Shown: positions 17,378-26,073, counted from the first letter of the stretch. The stretch: 64,000 nt of DNA from Suilimivivens sp964614185 (GCA_964614185.1 CAZTKJ010000005.1:30970-94969), one strand, 5' to 3'. Notes: generated by a model not told the origin, from the letters alone. Translations and numbers: made by a program.

Positions 17378-18771
17378 TTGACCCCTTCTCTGGTATCCTC
17401 TAAAACAATACCCTTTAAAAGCAGTGTTTCCCTGATTTCATCTGCACGCCCAAAATTCTTTTCTTTTCTTGCCTTTTGGCGTTCCTCAATCAGCGCTTCT
17501 ATATCACTATCCAGCATTTCTTCTTTCTTTTCTACCAGCAATCCGCAAATGTCGGAAAGCATTACAATCTTATCCTTTAATGAACGCAGAAATTCCTGAC
17601 TGTTTTTAGCAGATGCATTTGTATTTGCAAATTTAACCAGTTCAAAAACAGCAGCAAGGGCATCAGCTGTATTAAAATCATCATCCATAGCCTCATCAAA
17701 TTTAACAGAAAAGCTCTCTGCTTCTTTTAGAAGCTCTTTTTCTTCTTCACTCATAGCACCCAAGCTTCCATTCTCAATCAGGTAATTCAGATTGCTGACA
17801 CTTGTCACAATCCTGTCATATCCGTTTCCTGCTGCCTCCATCAGTTCTGCGCTAAAATTTAAAGGACTTCTATAATGAGCGGACAGCATAAAGAAACGCA
17901 GTACCTGCAGATCATATTTTTTACTGATATCCCTTACTGTGAAAAAATTGCCTGCGGATTTTGACATTTTCCTGTTGTCAATGTTTAAAAATGCATTGTG
18001 CATCCAATATCTGGCAAAGGTTTTTTCATTAGCAGCCTCTGACTGGGCAATCTCATTTTCATGATGAGGAAAAATCAGATCCTCGCCTCCTGCATGAATA
18101 TCTATCTCATCTCCAAGATATTTCTTGCTCATAACAGAGCATTCAATGTGCCATCCGGGACGGCCATTACACCATGGTGACTCCCAGTAAGGTTCCCCCT
18201 CCTTTTTAGGTTTCCACAACACAAAGTCAAGGGGATCTTCCTTCTGGTCTTCACCGCTTACAAGCAGGGAACGGTTTCCTCCCTGTAAGTCATCTAAGTT
18301 TTTGTGGGAAAGCTTTCCATACCCCTTAAAACTTCTGGTTCTGAAATAAACGGTTCCATCCTCTGCCACATAGGCATATCCTTTTTCTATCAGCACTCCG
18401 ATCATATCCAGCATACCGCAGATCTCTTCTGTTGCCTTAGGATGAGTTGTTGCCGGTTTTACATTCATAGCTTCCATATCCTTCTTACATTCCGCAATGA
18501 AACGCTCCGAAATAACAGAAGCATCTACTCCCTCTTCTATGGCCTTTTTAATAATTTTATCATCTACATCCGTAAAATTGGAAACATAATTCACTTCAAA
18601 TCCCTTATGTTCCATATAACGCCTTACTGTGTCAAACACGATCATTGGACGGGCATTGCCGATATGGATCAGATTATATACGGTAGGTCCGCAGACATAC
18701 ATTCTTACTTTTCCCTCTTCTAATGGTACAAAGGTTTCTTTTCTCCCTGATAGTGTATTATAGATCTTCAT
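17362..18771 (-). CDS. cysS: Cysteinyl-tRNA synthetase
   Basis: A 469-residue class I aminoacyl-tRNA synthetase. It has the HIGH motif as HIGNARP near residue 37, the zinc-ligand Cys of the active site (MYVCGPTVYN and later HIECSVM), the KMSKSAG loop near 268 and the C-terminal anticodon-binding part. Length is typical. The first codons overlap the 3' end of cysE by 14 bases, and the shared Cys-responsive T-box upstream explains the pairing with Cys biosynthesis. Confidence 0.97.
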   Translation of the reverse strand: MKIYNTLSGRKETFVPLEEGKVRMYVCGPTVYNLIHIGNARPMIVFDTVRRYMEHKGFEVNYVSNFTDVDDKIIKKAIEEGVDASVISERFIAECKKDMEAMNVKPATTHPKATEEICGMLDMIGVLIEKGYAYVAEDGTVYFRTRSFKGYGKLSHKNLDDLQGGNRSLLVSGEDQKEDPLDFVLWKPKKEGEPYWESPWCNGRPGWHIECSVMSKKYLGDEIDIHAGGEDLIFPHHENEIAQSEAANEKTFARYWMHNAFLNIDNRKMSKSAGNFFTVRDISKKYDLQVLRFFMLSAHYRSPLNFSAELMEAAGNGYDRIVTSVSNLNYLIENGSLGAMSEEEKELLKEAESFSVKFDEAMDDDFNTADALAAVFELVKFANTNASAKNSQEFLRSLKDKIVMLSDICGLLVEKKEEMLDSDIEALIEERQKARKEKNFGRADEIRETLLLKGIVLEDTREGVKWKRA

Positions 18772-19444
18772 GATGTTTATTACTCCTTTTTATATTTCTG
18801 ACCTGCTGTTCCAAATCAATCAGGCGGTTAGTGATTTCCGCATTACTATGCTGCAGCATAGTCAATTCTTCCTTTACCGGATCCGGGAAATGAATCTGAT
18901 CCATTTCATCCTGAGGCCGGTTGGGATTTACTCTCTTCACAATCCGTCCCGGTACTCCCACTACGGTACAACCCGGCGGCACATCCTCTAAAACCACACT
19001 TCCGGCTCCTATTTTACAGTTATCGCCGATTGTGCAGGACCCGAGAACCTTAGCTCCGGCTCCTATCATAATATTATTTCCAAGGGTAGGATGACGCTTC
19101 CCCTGTTCCTTTCCTGTTCCTCCCAGTGTAACTCCCTGATAAAGAGTTACATTATCACCAATAATTGTGGTTTCCCCAATAATAACGCCGGAACCGTGAT
19201 CAATAAAAAATCCCTTTCCTATCTGTGCACCGGGATGAATCTCAATTCCGGTCTTGCGCACTCCTTTCTGGGAAATCCATCTTGCCAGAAAATAATGTTC
19301 TTTTAAATATAGCTTATGGGCCATGCGGTAAAGAATCATGACTTTAAAGCTCGGATATAAAAATACCTCCATGGAAGAATGGATTGCAGCATCACGTTCT
19401 CTGATAATCGCAATTTCTTCTCTGATATCCCGAATAAATCCCAC
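18758..19444 (-). CDS. cysE: Serine O-acetyltransferase
   Basis: A 228-residue CysE that forms O-acetylserine from serine and acetyl-CoA, the first step to cysteine. The helical N-terminus is short and the left-handed beta-helix with hexapeptide repeats runs from about residue 65 to 170; key blocks are IDHGSGVIIGETTIIGDN, the catalytic His of HPTLGNN and VVGVPGRIV. It is the first gene behind the T-box. About 180 bases of repeat-rich untranslated leader lie between the T-box terminator and the start codon. Confidence 0.95.
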   Translation of the reverse strand: MGFIRDIREEIAIIRERDAAIHSSMEVFLYPSFKVMILYRMAHKLYLKEHYFLARWISQKGVRKTGIEIHPGAQIGKGFFIDHGSGVIIGETTIIGDNVTLYQGVTLGGTGKEQGKRHPTLGNNIMIGAGAKVLGSCTIGDNCKIGAGSVVLEDVPPGCTVVGVPGRIVKRVNPNRPQDEMDQIHFPDPVKEELTMLQHSNAEITNRLIDLEQQVRNIKRSNKHHEDL

Positions 19445-19473
19445 TGTTTTAACCTCTTTTTATATGGATGGCA

Positions 19474-19619
19474 GACGTATCCGCTTGACTCATTGTTCCA
19501 CAGTACAGTCAATACCTCCGCAGCAAGCTGCTGTATTGACTTTCGCGACATTCGCCATACAATAGAAAGTGTTCTATTGTCATGAATGGATACTGACGTA
19601 TCCGCTTGGCTCATTGTTC
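19474..19619. repeat. Composite element: direct repeats enclosing two hairpins
   Basis: A 25-bp sequence occurs twice (19474-19498 and 19595-19619, one mismatch). Between the copies are a hairpin with arms AGTCAATAC/GTATTGACT plus an inner GCAGC/GCTGC stem (about 19505-19541), and a second perfect hairpin with arms ACAATAGAA/TTCTATTGT (about 19559-19581). It falls in the untranslated region between the T-box and cysE. It has the look of an intergenic repetitive element, with no coding capacity that I trust. Confidence 0.7.
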
Positions 19620-19627
19620 GCGAAAAA

Positions 19628-19911
19628 AAACGCCTCTAATTAAATTAGAGACGAAATTATCCGCGGTTCCACTCCATTAGAGACTTAAAAAGTCTCCTCC
19701 TTAAATCACGTAACGTGTGAATACGTGCCGGACTACTAAATATGACGACCATATCTGCATTCACCCGGCCTGCTCCCGGATGCACTTCTATATCCTCGCT
19801 TTGGGATTGCTTTCAGCCTCCGGCCATCCCTCTCTGTAAAAACGCCCCTTAGGTGCATGGATATATACTCTTTCCGTTCCCTGCATTTGCCTGCCATTTA
19901 CCAATGTCTTC
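19628..19911 (-). promoter_or_regulatory. T-box leader, specifier TGC (Cys)
   Basis: The minus strand carries a T-box riboswitch that senses uncharged tRNA-Cys. Seen directly: the distal stem I AGAGAGGGATGG region, a specifier codon TGC (19784-19782) in the usual GAA-NNN-A setting, the T-box sequence GGAGTGGAACCGCGG (19675-19661), and a terminator stem CTCTAAT/ATTAGAG followed by eight T (about 19650-19623). When tRNA-Cys is uncharged the antiterminator should form and cysE-cysS and the following genes, including sigH, are read. Confidence 0.93.
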
Positions 19912-19917
19912 TATATC

Positions 19918-19946
19918 AGAATATGCAAAAGCGCTAATTTTGTCAA
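19918..19946 (-). promoter_or_regulatory. Promoter of the cysE-sigH operon
   Basis: TTGACA (19946-19941) and TATTCT (19923-19918) on the minus strand with a 17-base spacer. It overlaps the stop codon of ispF, and transcription would start near 19911 at the head of the T-box. Confidence 0.8.
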
Positions 19947-20494
19947 CCGTTATTTTTCGGGCATCCGCTGCATCCGTCACATTTAGCCGCAGATTCTGTC
20001 ACATCCACGCTTCCGATTCCTACAGGACTTGTAAGCAGGCAGACTGCCTGTGCGGAAATCCCCTCACCGCTTCCTGTAAAACCAAGGCCTTCTTCCGTAG
20101 TAGCCTTCACATTGACCTGTTCCTCCATAATATGAAGCGCCCCTGCAATATTTTTTTGCATGGTATCAATATAGGGCCGCATTTTAGGCGCCTGTGCAAT
20201 AATGGTAGCATCAATATTTTCAATAAAAAAACAATTTTCTTCTAAAAGTTTCCCTACGTGTTCAAGCAGTTTCAGAGATGAGATGCCCTGATAGGCAGGA
20301 TCTGTATCCGGAAAATGCTTTCCGATATCGCCTAAAGCCGCTGCACCAAGCAGCGCATCCATGACTGCATGGATCAGTACATCCGCATCGGAATGTCCCA
20401 GAAGTCCTTTTTCATAAGGAATCTTTACGCCGCCTATGATCAGATCCCTTCCCTCAGTCAGTCTGTGAACATCGTATCCCATTCCGATTCTCAT
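19943..20494 (-). CDS. ispF: 2-C-methyl-D-erythritol 2,4-cyclodiphosphate synthase
   Basis: IspF of the MEP isoprenoid pathway, turning CDP-methylerythritol 2-phosphate into the cyclodiphosphate. The metal and substrate residues are in MGYDVHRL and LGHSDADVLIHAVMDALLGA; KATTEEGLGFTGSGEGI is near the end. The frame is open to 20593, but homologues begin at MRIGMGYDVHRL, so I use the ATG at 20494 (183 residues). The core family protein has about 157 residues; here a C-terminal tail ends with CDGCSGC, a possible metal or redox motif that I do not know from the family. The cysE promoter overlaps its stop. Confidence 0.94.
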   Translation of the reverse strand: MRIGMGYDVHRLTEGRDLIIGGVKIPYEKGLLGHSDADVLIHAVMDALLGAAALGDIGKHFPDTDPAYQGISSLKLLEHVGKLLEENCFFIENIDATIIAQAPKMRPYIDTMQKNIAGALHIMEEQVNVKATTEEGLGFTGSGEGISAQAVCLLTSPVGIGSVDVTESAAKCDGCSGCPKNNG

Positions 20495-20647
20495 AATTAG
20501 ACCCGCCCTTCCTGCTATCTTTATTCCCGCAAGCAGTGAACCAAGTGACTGCCGCGGGGTTTTACTTATTATTCTGTAAAGAATTTGGCTCACTTGCGCT
20601 TATTATAGCATATATTATCAATAATCATACTTGAATAGGAAAAAGTT

Positions 20648-21319
20648 TTGAAAAAAATTTTAATTGCCGGCTATCCTTCTAAAACTCAAAATTATGTAAA
20701 TGCCATGATGTCCCTTGGCGCCTGTCCGGATGTCACTCTAAATGTCCCCGACATCACCCGGTACGATGGATTGATCCTTCCCGGTGGAGGAGATATTGAT
20801 CCTAAATTGTTCGGGCAGTTAAACTGCGGCTCCCGAAATATTGATTCCCAGCTGGACCGCCTACAGCTGGCTATCCTAAAAGGCTTCATTCTGCATCGGA
20901 AACCGGTGCTTGGAATTTGCAAAGGAATGCAGCTGATCAATATCTTTTTTGGCGGTGATATTCATCAGCATCTTTCCGCTTATACCACTCATCAATATAA
21001 CGGCGCCGATCAAATCCATCAGACAACTGCTGCATCCGGCTCTTTCCTTGAACATTTATATGGCAGCCGTTTCGTTGTAAACAGCGCCCATCATCAGGGT
21101 GTCGATATGCCGGGACAAAAAATATATTACATACAGTTTTGCTCCGATGGTGTGGTGGAAGGTCTTATGCACGAGTATCTTCCTGTTATCGGGGTGCAGT
21201 GGCATCCTGAGCGCATGTGCTTTCATCACAAGAGACAGGACACGGTTGATGGCTCCCTGCTGCTTCAGGCCTTTCTTGCTTCAACTGATTTTCATGATCT
21301 TTCTCATTCTTTTGCTTAA
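20648..21319 (+). CDS. Peptidase C26 / gamma-glutamyl-GABA hydrolase-like amidotransferase
   Basis: A 223-residue class I glutamine-amidotransferase-fold protein of the PuuD/C26 group, which hydrolyses gamma-glutamyl amide bonds. The nucleophile elbow is PVLGICKGMQLINIFFGG, with the supporting HHQGVD and the His-Glu pair in GVQWHPERM. The start is TTG at 20648 with AGGA seven bases upstream; an upstream stop rules out a longer frame. It is divergent from ispF and its 3' end overlaps that of bioY by 39 bases on opposite strands. The natural substrate is not evident. Confidence 0.87.
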   Translation: MKKILIAGYPSKTQNYVNAMMSLGACPDVTLNVPDITRYDGLILPGGGDIDPKLFGQLNCGSRNIDSQLDRLQLAILKGFILHRKPVLGICKGMQLINIFFGGDIHQHLSAYTTHQYNGADQIHQTTAASGSFLEHLYGSRFVVNSAHHQGVDMPGQKIYYIQFCSDGVVEGLMHEYLPVIGVQWHPERMCFHHKRQDTVDGSLLLQAFLASTDFHDLSHSFA

Positions 21320-21841
21320 TACCAACGCAAGCACCATTTTGATAAGATCAGGAATAACAAAGGGAATAACGCACCATCCTAAAACTGTCATCAGTCCCAC
21401 TGCGCCGGAATCCCTTGCGTATACTGCCATAAACCATATTGTTCCGATGAAAAAGTATGTAAACATTCCAAGTACCATGGAAACTGCCAATACCCAGGTC
21501 TTTTTCCCCAGCAGCCTTTCCATGGCCCACATAATAAGAGCCGAAAAAATAAATCCTATGATATATCCGCCGGTTTTCCCTAAAATAGCGCTGATACCGC
21601 TTTGGAATCCTGAAAACACAGGCATACCTATTGCCCCCAGCAGCAAATAGATCAAAATCGCCAGACTTCCCCGCCTGCCGCCCAGCACTCCTACTGTTAA
21701 AAATATTGCAAAAGTCTGCATGGTAAAAGGAACTACCGCAGGAATGGAAATCCATGTGCAGATTGCTATTAAAACAGCAAATACTGCAATATAAACCATA
21801 TCCAGAGTTTTTATCTTCTGTTTTGAACCCGTTGTCATCAC
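21281..21841 (-). CDS. bioY: Biotin transporter S component BioY
   Basis: A 186-residue membrane protein with about six helices, the substrate-binding subunit of an ECF-type biotin transporter. The family signature is seen in VPFTMQTFAIFLTVGVLGGRRG and GAIGMPVFSGFQSGISAILGKTGGYIIGF. No ECF ATPase genes are adjacent, so it probably uses a shared energising module or acts alone. Control by BirA is indicated by an operator at its promoter. Confidence 0.95.
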   Translation of the reverse strand: MMTTGSKQKIKTLDMVYIAVFAVLIAICTWISIPAVVPFTMQTFAIFLTVGVLGGRRGSLAILIYLLLGAIGMPVFSGFQSGISAILGKTGGYIIGFIFSALIMWAMERLLGKKTWVLAVSMVLGMFTYFFIGTIWFMAVYARDSGAVGLMTVLGWCVIPFVIPDLIKMVLALVLSKRMRKIMKIS

Positions 21842-21887
21842 CTTCTCCTTTGTCTTACATAGTTTAGTATTTCATAAAACCTTAGAT

Positions 21888-21942
21888 ATGATAACATCGG
21901 GATTCCAAATTGTCAACTCATGTTACAGTATTGGTTAACAAT
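21888..21942 (-). promoter_or_regulatory. bioY promoter with BirA-type operator
   Basis: Minus-strand TTGACA (21916-21911) and TATCAT (21893-21888) with a 17-base spacer. Overlapping the -35 is the inverted repeat ATTGTTAAC (21942-21934) and GTTGACAAT (21917-21909), separated by 16 bases, which fits the BirA biotin-repressor site of Firmicutes. The distal half reaches into the stop codon of the next gene upstream. Confidence 0.85.
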
Positions 21943-22621
21943 CATTTTCGCTCTGCTTACGGATCTCGTTCTGAATAAACTGCACATCTTCCGGATTAAT
22001 ATAACCTACCTTGTGATAAGAAGAGCCCAGATTGATTTCCATCATCTTATATCCTCTGTAAAGATACTGACCAAAGCCAAAATAAACTGCTGCCGTATCA
22101 GTAAGCACTTCATTCATCAGTGTATCGGAAAAACAGATTCCATTATAGTGGAGATAGAGATGCATAGCCTCGTGAGCCAGAATGGCAGTGATCACATCCA
22201 GATCATAGTACTCATGAAGCTGCAGATTAATCGTTGTCAAAACTCCCCCGGTAGAGATTTGTCCTGCATAGCCTAATGTATCATCATCCTGAAAACGCAG
22301 TTGGATCAGATCGCCTTCAATTCCCATATGTACCGTAATGCTCCTTAAAAGCTCTCTTAACAGCTCTTTGTTATGAAGGTCTTCAATAAGTCCCCTCTCC
22401 AGCTGCCCGGGCATAATATAAGGTTTATCCGCATATTTTTTTCTCTTATAAAGAAGCTGAAGGCTTTTTAAGATTTTCTCCCTGTCCACTTTCTTTAAAT
22501 CACTTGAAGAAAGCGGCGGTTTTTTAAGGAAAAAACTCCTTACCAGATAGTAGATAAATCCTGCCAGTGTCAACAGTTTAAAAATATCATTTAATGAAAG
22601 AACGCTGCCAAATAAAGGCAT
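21935..22621 (-). CDS. Membrane-anchored zinc metalloprotease-like protein
   Basis: A 228-residue protein with one N-terminal membrane segment (about 12-28) and a cytosolic or outer domain. AILAHEAMHLYLHYNG contains an HEAMH (HExxH) zinc motif near residue 150, and ELN...TDTAAVYFGFG may give the third ligand, as in minigluzincins. It could be a peptidase, but the substrate is unknown. It is not clearly in an operon with bioY, which has its own promoter overlapping the 3' end of this gene. Start at 22621 after AAAGGAG. Confidence 0.7.
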   Translation of the reverse strand: MPLFGSVLSLNDIFKLLTLAGFIYYLVRSFFLKKPPLSSSDLKKVDREKILKSLQLLYKRKKYADKPYIMPGQLERGLIEDLHNKELLRELLRSITVHMGIEGDLIQLRFQDDDTLGYAGQISTGGVLTTINLQLHEYYDLDVITAILAHEAMHLYLHYNGICFSDTLMNEVLTDTAAVYFGFGQYLYRGYKMMEINLGSSYHKVGYINPEDVQFIQNEIRKQSENDC

Positions 22622-22675
22622 TTCTTATTTCTCCTTTCCTCGTTTCGGCAAACAGTAATAACAGATGAAATCAAA

Positions 22676-22704
22676 TTGCACAAATCTATTTTATTTAGTA
22701 TAAT
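22676..22704 (+). promoter_or_regulatory. Promoter of the GGDEF gene
   Basis: TTGCAC (22676-22681) and TATAAT (22699-22704) with a 17-base spacer, about 40 bases before the chosen start. Confidence 0.75.
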
Positions 22705-22742
22705 TGTACTATAAGTTAACTTTTTTTGAAAGGAGACCGGAA

Positions 22743-24500
22743 ATGGCATTATTCTATAATGGTTCTGCTACCATTGATGATCAAATGACATTAAGAAAAG
22801 CAGATGAATCTCTCTACAAATTTATCGGACAGAATATCTATTGTTCCGTGTCTCATTTTATTCATCCGGAGGATTTCCATCGTTTCCAAAATGCTCTCCG
22901 CGAACTTCAAAATGGTCTGCCCCGGAATTTTATCGTTGTTCGCCTTAAAAACGGCGATAACTATGACTGGTGCCTGACAGAACTTACCCGGGAACCCTTT
23001 GATATAGACGGCAAACCTTTAACCCACCTGAGTTTTTCCACTCTTACAGAAGAAGAATATTATCATGACCAATTACAGAAAGTTAACATAGAATTGGAGA
23101 CCTGCCTGAATCTTTTAGGATGCACTCTTCTTTCCTATGATTCCCAAACAGATTCTCTCATAATTTTCGAAAACTGTGATGGACAGAAGATCTTTTTATA
23201 TCAGGGAACACTTAAAAGCTGGAAGGAAAGCCTTTTACCTGATAAAGTAGATGCTGATTATCACAACGTCTTTAATACCTTATGCAATGAAATAGAAACA
23301 GGTAAGGATCTGTTTAGGCACAATATTATGACAAACAGCCTTTCTGAAAATGGTTCTATGAGGTTATACACCTTTAAATGCCAGACTATAGCCGGAAAGA
23401 ATTCTTCCCATAAGGTATTTGGAGCCATTACTATATCCGATGGAACAAAGGAAAATGTTTCCGACATCAGCAGCCGTATGGATGCGGGACTTCCTGTTCT
23501 TAACAAGGCAGCCATCACGGAATATGCCAAAATGGCTATTCTTTCCGGCAACGGCAGCGTCCATCTGATTATTGTGGATCTTGATAATTTTAAAACCATC
23601 AATGATACTTATGGTCATATGTTTGGTGATGAAGTGCTGCTAAAATCATCCACCGTTATTAAAGAGGCAATTGGAAATACCGGTGTTGTAGGACGGATCG
23701 GCGGAGATGAAATGATGCTTGTTTTAACACAGATCAAGAGTCATGCCGAACTGAGAAATATCTTGCGTTCCATCCGTACGGGAATCGACTGGGCCCACAA
23801 AGGAATCCACAGTGACTTGAAGGTCACATGTTCTATGGGTATTGCAACCTATCCGGATCATGGGAACAGTTATGACGAAGTCTTCCAGTTAGCTGACAAG
23901 ATGCTCTATATTGCCAAGAATAAAGGAAAAAACCGATATGTTATCTATACACCGGAAATTCATAGTGTAACTCCTTCTTTAACTTTAGATTCTGCTGAGA
24001 GTAATGCCTATGAATCCCTTCAGGAAGATCAGACCGGTGTTATGCGGCGTCTGATAGAAGATTTCTTTGTCCGCAGGGTAGTTCCCTATTCCGTTCAGCT
24101 CAATGAAATCGGCTGGGGATTTAAACTGGATGAGATTGTCATGGTCTATGGTGATATGAAAGTCTCTTCTACATGGAATCACAAAGGTGTCTTTGATGAC
24201 ATCGAGGGGCCTGAATTTCTGAATCCTGACCCTCTTCTCCTTCAAAGCTTTGATAAGAACAATATCCTTGCTGCCAACGGTATCTTTAATCTGGAAGGAA
24301 TTTCACCGGCATTTGCCAGATTAATGACAGAAAGAGGGATTAAATCCGCGCTGTTCTACAAAATGGTCAAAAACGGAACTATGTTTGGTTATATTATGTT
24401 TGCCAAGAAAAATCGCGGACAGATGTGGTCAGAATACGATAAAACGCTCTTAGCTTCCATAGGTAAAATTATTGAACTGTCCTTTAAGGGACACCCATAA
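22743..24500 (+). CDS. GGDEF domain protein (diguanylate cyclase-like)
   Basis: A 585-residue protein without membrane segments. The N-terminal part resembles a PAS-type sensor (SHFIHPEDFHRF), the middle is a GGDEF domain (LIIVDLDNFKTINDTYGH ... GRIGGDEMMLVL ... VTCSMGIATYP), and the last 170 residues look like a GAF-like sensor. The signature is GGDEM instead of GGDEF and there is no RxxD inhibitory site, so activity is likely but not certain. I start at 22743, where AAAGGAG lies seven bases upstream; the longer frame would begin inside the -10 region of the promoter. Confidence 0.88.
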   Translation: MALFYNGSATIDDQMTLRKADESLYKFIGQNIYCSVSHFIHPEDFHRFQNALRELQNGLPRNFIVVRLKNGDNYDWCLTELTREPFDIDGKPLTHLSFSTLTEEEYYHDQLQKVNIELETCLNLLGCTLLSYDSQTDSLIIFENCDGQKIFLYQGTLKSWKESLLPDKVDADYHNVFNTLCNEIETGKDLFRHNIMTNSLSENGSMRLYTFKCQTIAGKNSSHKVFGAITISDGTKENVSDISSRMDAGLPVLNKAAITEYAKMAILSGNGSVHLIIVDLDNFKTINDTYGHMFGDEVLLKSSTVIKEAIGNTGVVGRIGGDEMMLVLTQIKSHAELRNILRSIRTGIDWAHKGIHSDLKVTCSMGIATYPDHGNSYDEVFQLADKMLYIAKNKGKNRYVIYTPEIHSVTPSLTLDSAESNAYESLQEDQTGVMRRLIEDFFVRRVVPYSVQLNEIGWGFKLDEIVMVYGDMKVSSTWNHKGVFDDIEGPEFLNPDPLLLQSFDKNNILAANGIFNLEGISPAFARLMTERGIKSALFYKMVKNGTMFGYIMFAKKNRGQMWSEYDKTLLASIGKIIELSFKGHP

Positions 24501-24501
24501 A

Positions 24502-24541
24502 AAATCTCCGGTCATGCCAAAATCCATGACCGGAGATTTTA
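24502..24541. terminator. Bidirectional intrinsic terminator
   Basis: A stem of about 15 bp (ATCTCCGGTCATG arm) flanked by A- and T-rich ends lies between the convergent GGDEF and CarD-like genes. Confidence 0.9.
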
Positions 24542-25045
24542 TTACTTTTCGCCAATAGTATCTGCTATAATCTGGCGCATCTCACCTTTTTCCTTACCGA
24601 TGGCAAATGCCAGCTCAGAATACAGATTGTCTTCTGCCAGTTTAAAATACCTTTCATCTGTTGCAGTACTCTTCTTCCCCTGCTCGTTTCTTGTTTTCTT
24701 TCTTAAATACAGATTTTTGATAATTCCGACAAGGGCTGATGGATTACAGCTTTTTATAGCCTCTTTGTATTCCTGTTCACGAAGCTTGTCATTGGTACTC
24801 CAGTTTCTTTCGGTTTCAGGAATCTTCTTAATTACTTCCCATGCTTCATCTTCACTCAGTACTTTTCTGATACCTCCGCTCTTGGCATCTACCGGTACAT
24901 ATACTTTAGCGCTCTGACACTCTCTGGGAATCAGGAGATAATACAGCTTATTTTTATCTGTTCCCGGCATATCCAAATGCAGGATATCCTCTACCTTGCA
25001 GACTCCATTATTCGACTTGATAACGTAATCTCCAATTTCATACAT
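24542..25045 (-). CDS. CarD/CdnL-like transcriptional regulator
   Basis: A 167-residue protein with the N-terminal CarD_CdnL_TRCF Tudor-like domain (YEIGDYVIKSNNGVCKVEDI) that binds the RNA polymerase beta subunit, followed by a helical C-terminal half. Such proteins stabilise open promoter complexes. A longer frame begins at GTG 25054, but AGGAG would then abut the start codon; with the ATG at 25045 the spacing is eight bases, so I use that. It is a single gene. Confidence 0.85.
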   Translation of the reverse strand: MYEIGDYVIKSNNGVCKVEDILHLDMPGTDKNKLYYLLIPRECQSAKVYVPVDAKSGGIRKVLSEDEAWEVIKKIPETERNWSTNDKLREQEYKEAIKSCNPSALVGIIKNLYLRKKTRNEQGKKSTATDERYFKLAEDNLYSELAFAIGKEKGEMRQIIADTIGEK

Positions 25046-25158
25046 GGCAATCACTCCTGCTTCTGCAATCTCAACTATTTGTTACTATTTTATTGTACCA
25101 CTATTAAACCATGGATTTCAAAGGTATTTTTGCACAAAAAGAAGACAAAATCAGAGGC

Positions 25159-26073
25159 CTATCTTCCGGCATTATCATAAGTTCCCACCAAGGGACTATT
25201 CATAATTCGGAATTTCTTTTTCCTATTCCACAGATAGTGCAATTGATCAAAATTATCATCCGGATTCGTCAGAAGGCCGGCCAGTTCATCCAATTCCTGC
25301 AATTCTTCCTCTTTTAACTGTTCAAACCTGCCATCAATATAAGAGGGATGAAAAAGATAGGATATCTCATCATTCATAAGTGCATGGAAGTCATAAAAAA
25401 GCGCTCTGACTATTGCTTTCAGCGAACAGGTACCCTGTCCGTCTGCATACAGGAATTTTTCTCCCGGAACTTTCCCCTTACGCACATTCAGCCATGCATC
25501 TGCTGCATAGTCAAATCTGCCCTCTGCAATGTCATATTGTCCAAGATCCATTCCGTTTTCATCATAAAATCCGTCTGCATCTATTGTAACCCATCTTTGC
25601 TGCTCTTCCTTCCAATATTGATTGATCCAATGATCCATACTGACACCGGGTTGAAAATAAGGAGCAAATCCTGCACGGGAACGGCAGGGAATCCCTTTTG
25701 CTTTCAAAATGGCACTTATCAGCACCGATACGTAACGACAGGTTACTACTATCTTGTCCTCTACTTCTCTGTCCGGTATAAAACCACGCTCATCCAACCG
25801 GAAAAGCTCTGCTGTCATGGCTGTGGCCGTCAGAAGAATATCATCCTCACACCGCATGCGATGCCATGGGAATCTGTTCATGTCGCCATATTGCAGTTTA
25901 TCATTTGCATTGGTATTCCCTTCTTTCAAAGTAACTCTGTGAATGACCTGAGAGCAGATCAAATGTCCCAGTTCACTTACATCATCACTTAAAGAACGGT
26001 AATAATCTCCATAACCCCCGGCATATGTATAAATTCCGGTTTTCAGATAATGATCTAATATTCTTTGTTCCAT
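25159..26073 (-). CDS. Transglutaminase-like superfamily protein
   Basis: A 304-residue protein of the transglutaminase/protease fold. The triad is visible as Cys in VTCRYVSVLISAILKAKGIPCRSR, His in MDHWINQYW and Asp in WVTIDADGF. There is no signal peptide, so it acts in the cytoplasm if expressed as annotated. The start at 26073 (MEQRIL) has AAAGGAG eight bases upstream; the frame is open further but lacks a site. Whether it cross-links, deamidates or hydrolyses amide bonds cannot be read. Confidence 0.8.
   Translation of the reverse strand: MEQRILDHYLKTGIYTYAGGYGDYYRSLSDDVSELGHLICSQVIHRVTLKEGNTNANDKLQYGDMNRFPWHRMRCEDDILLTATAMTAELFRLDERGFIPDREVEDKIVVTCRYVSVLISAILKAKGIPCRSRAGFAPYFQPGVSMDHWINQYWKEEQQRWVTIDADGFYDENGMDLGQYDIAEGRFDYAADAWLNVRKGKVPGEKFLYADGQGTCSLKAIVRALFYDFHALMNDEISYLFHPSYIDGRFEQLKEEELQELDELAGLLTNPDDNFDQLHYLWNRKKKFRIMNSPLVGTYDNAGR

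Noticed and set aside
19336..19614. 92-codon minus-strand frame over the cysE leader
   Set aside because: It runs through the hairpin element and into cysE in another frame; no ribosome binding site and it lies behind the T-box terminator.
24991..25992. Plus-strand frame (25348-25992, 214 codons) opposite the transglutaminase-like gene
   Set aside because: No family features, Cys/His-rich random-looking translation; the other strand has the catalytic triad.
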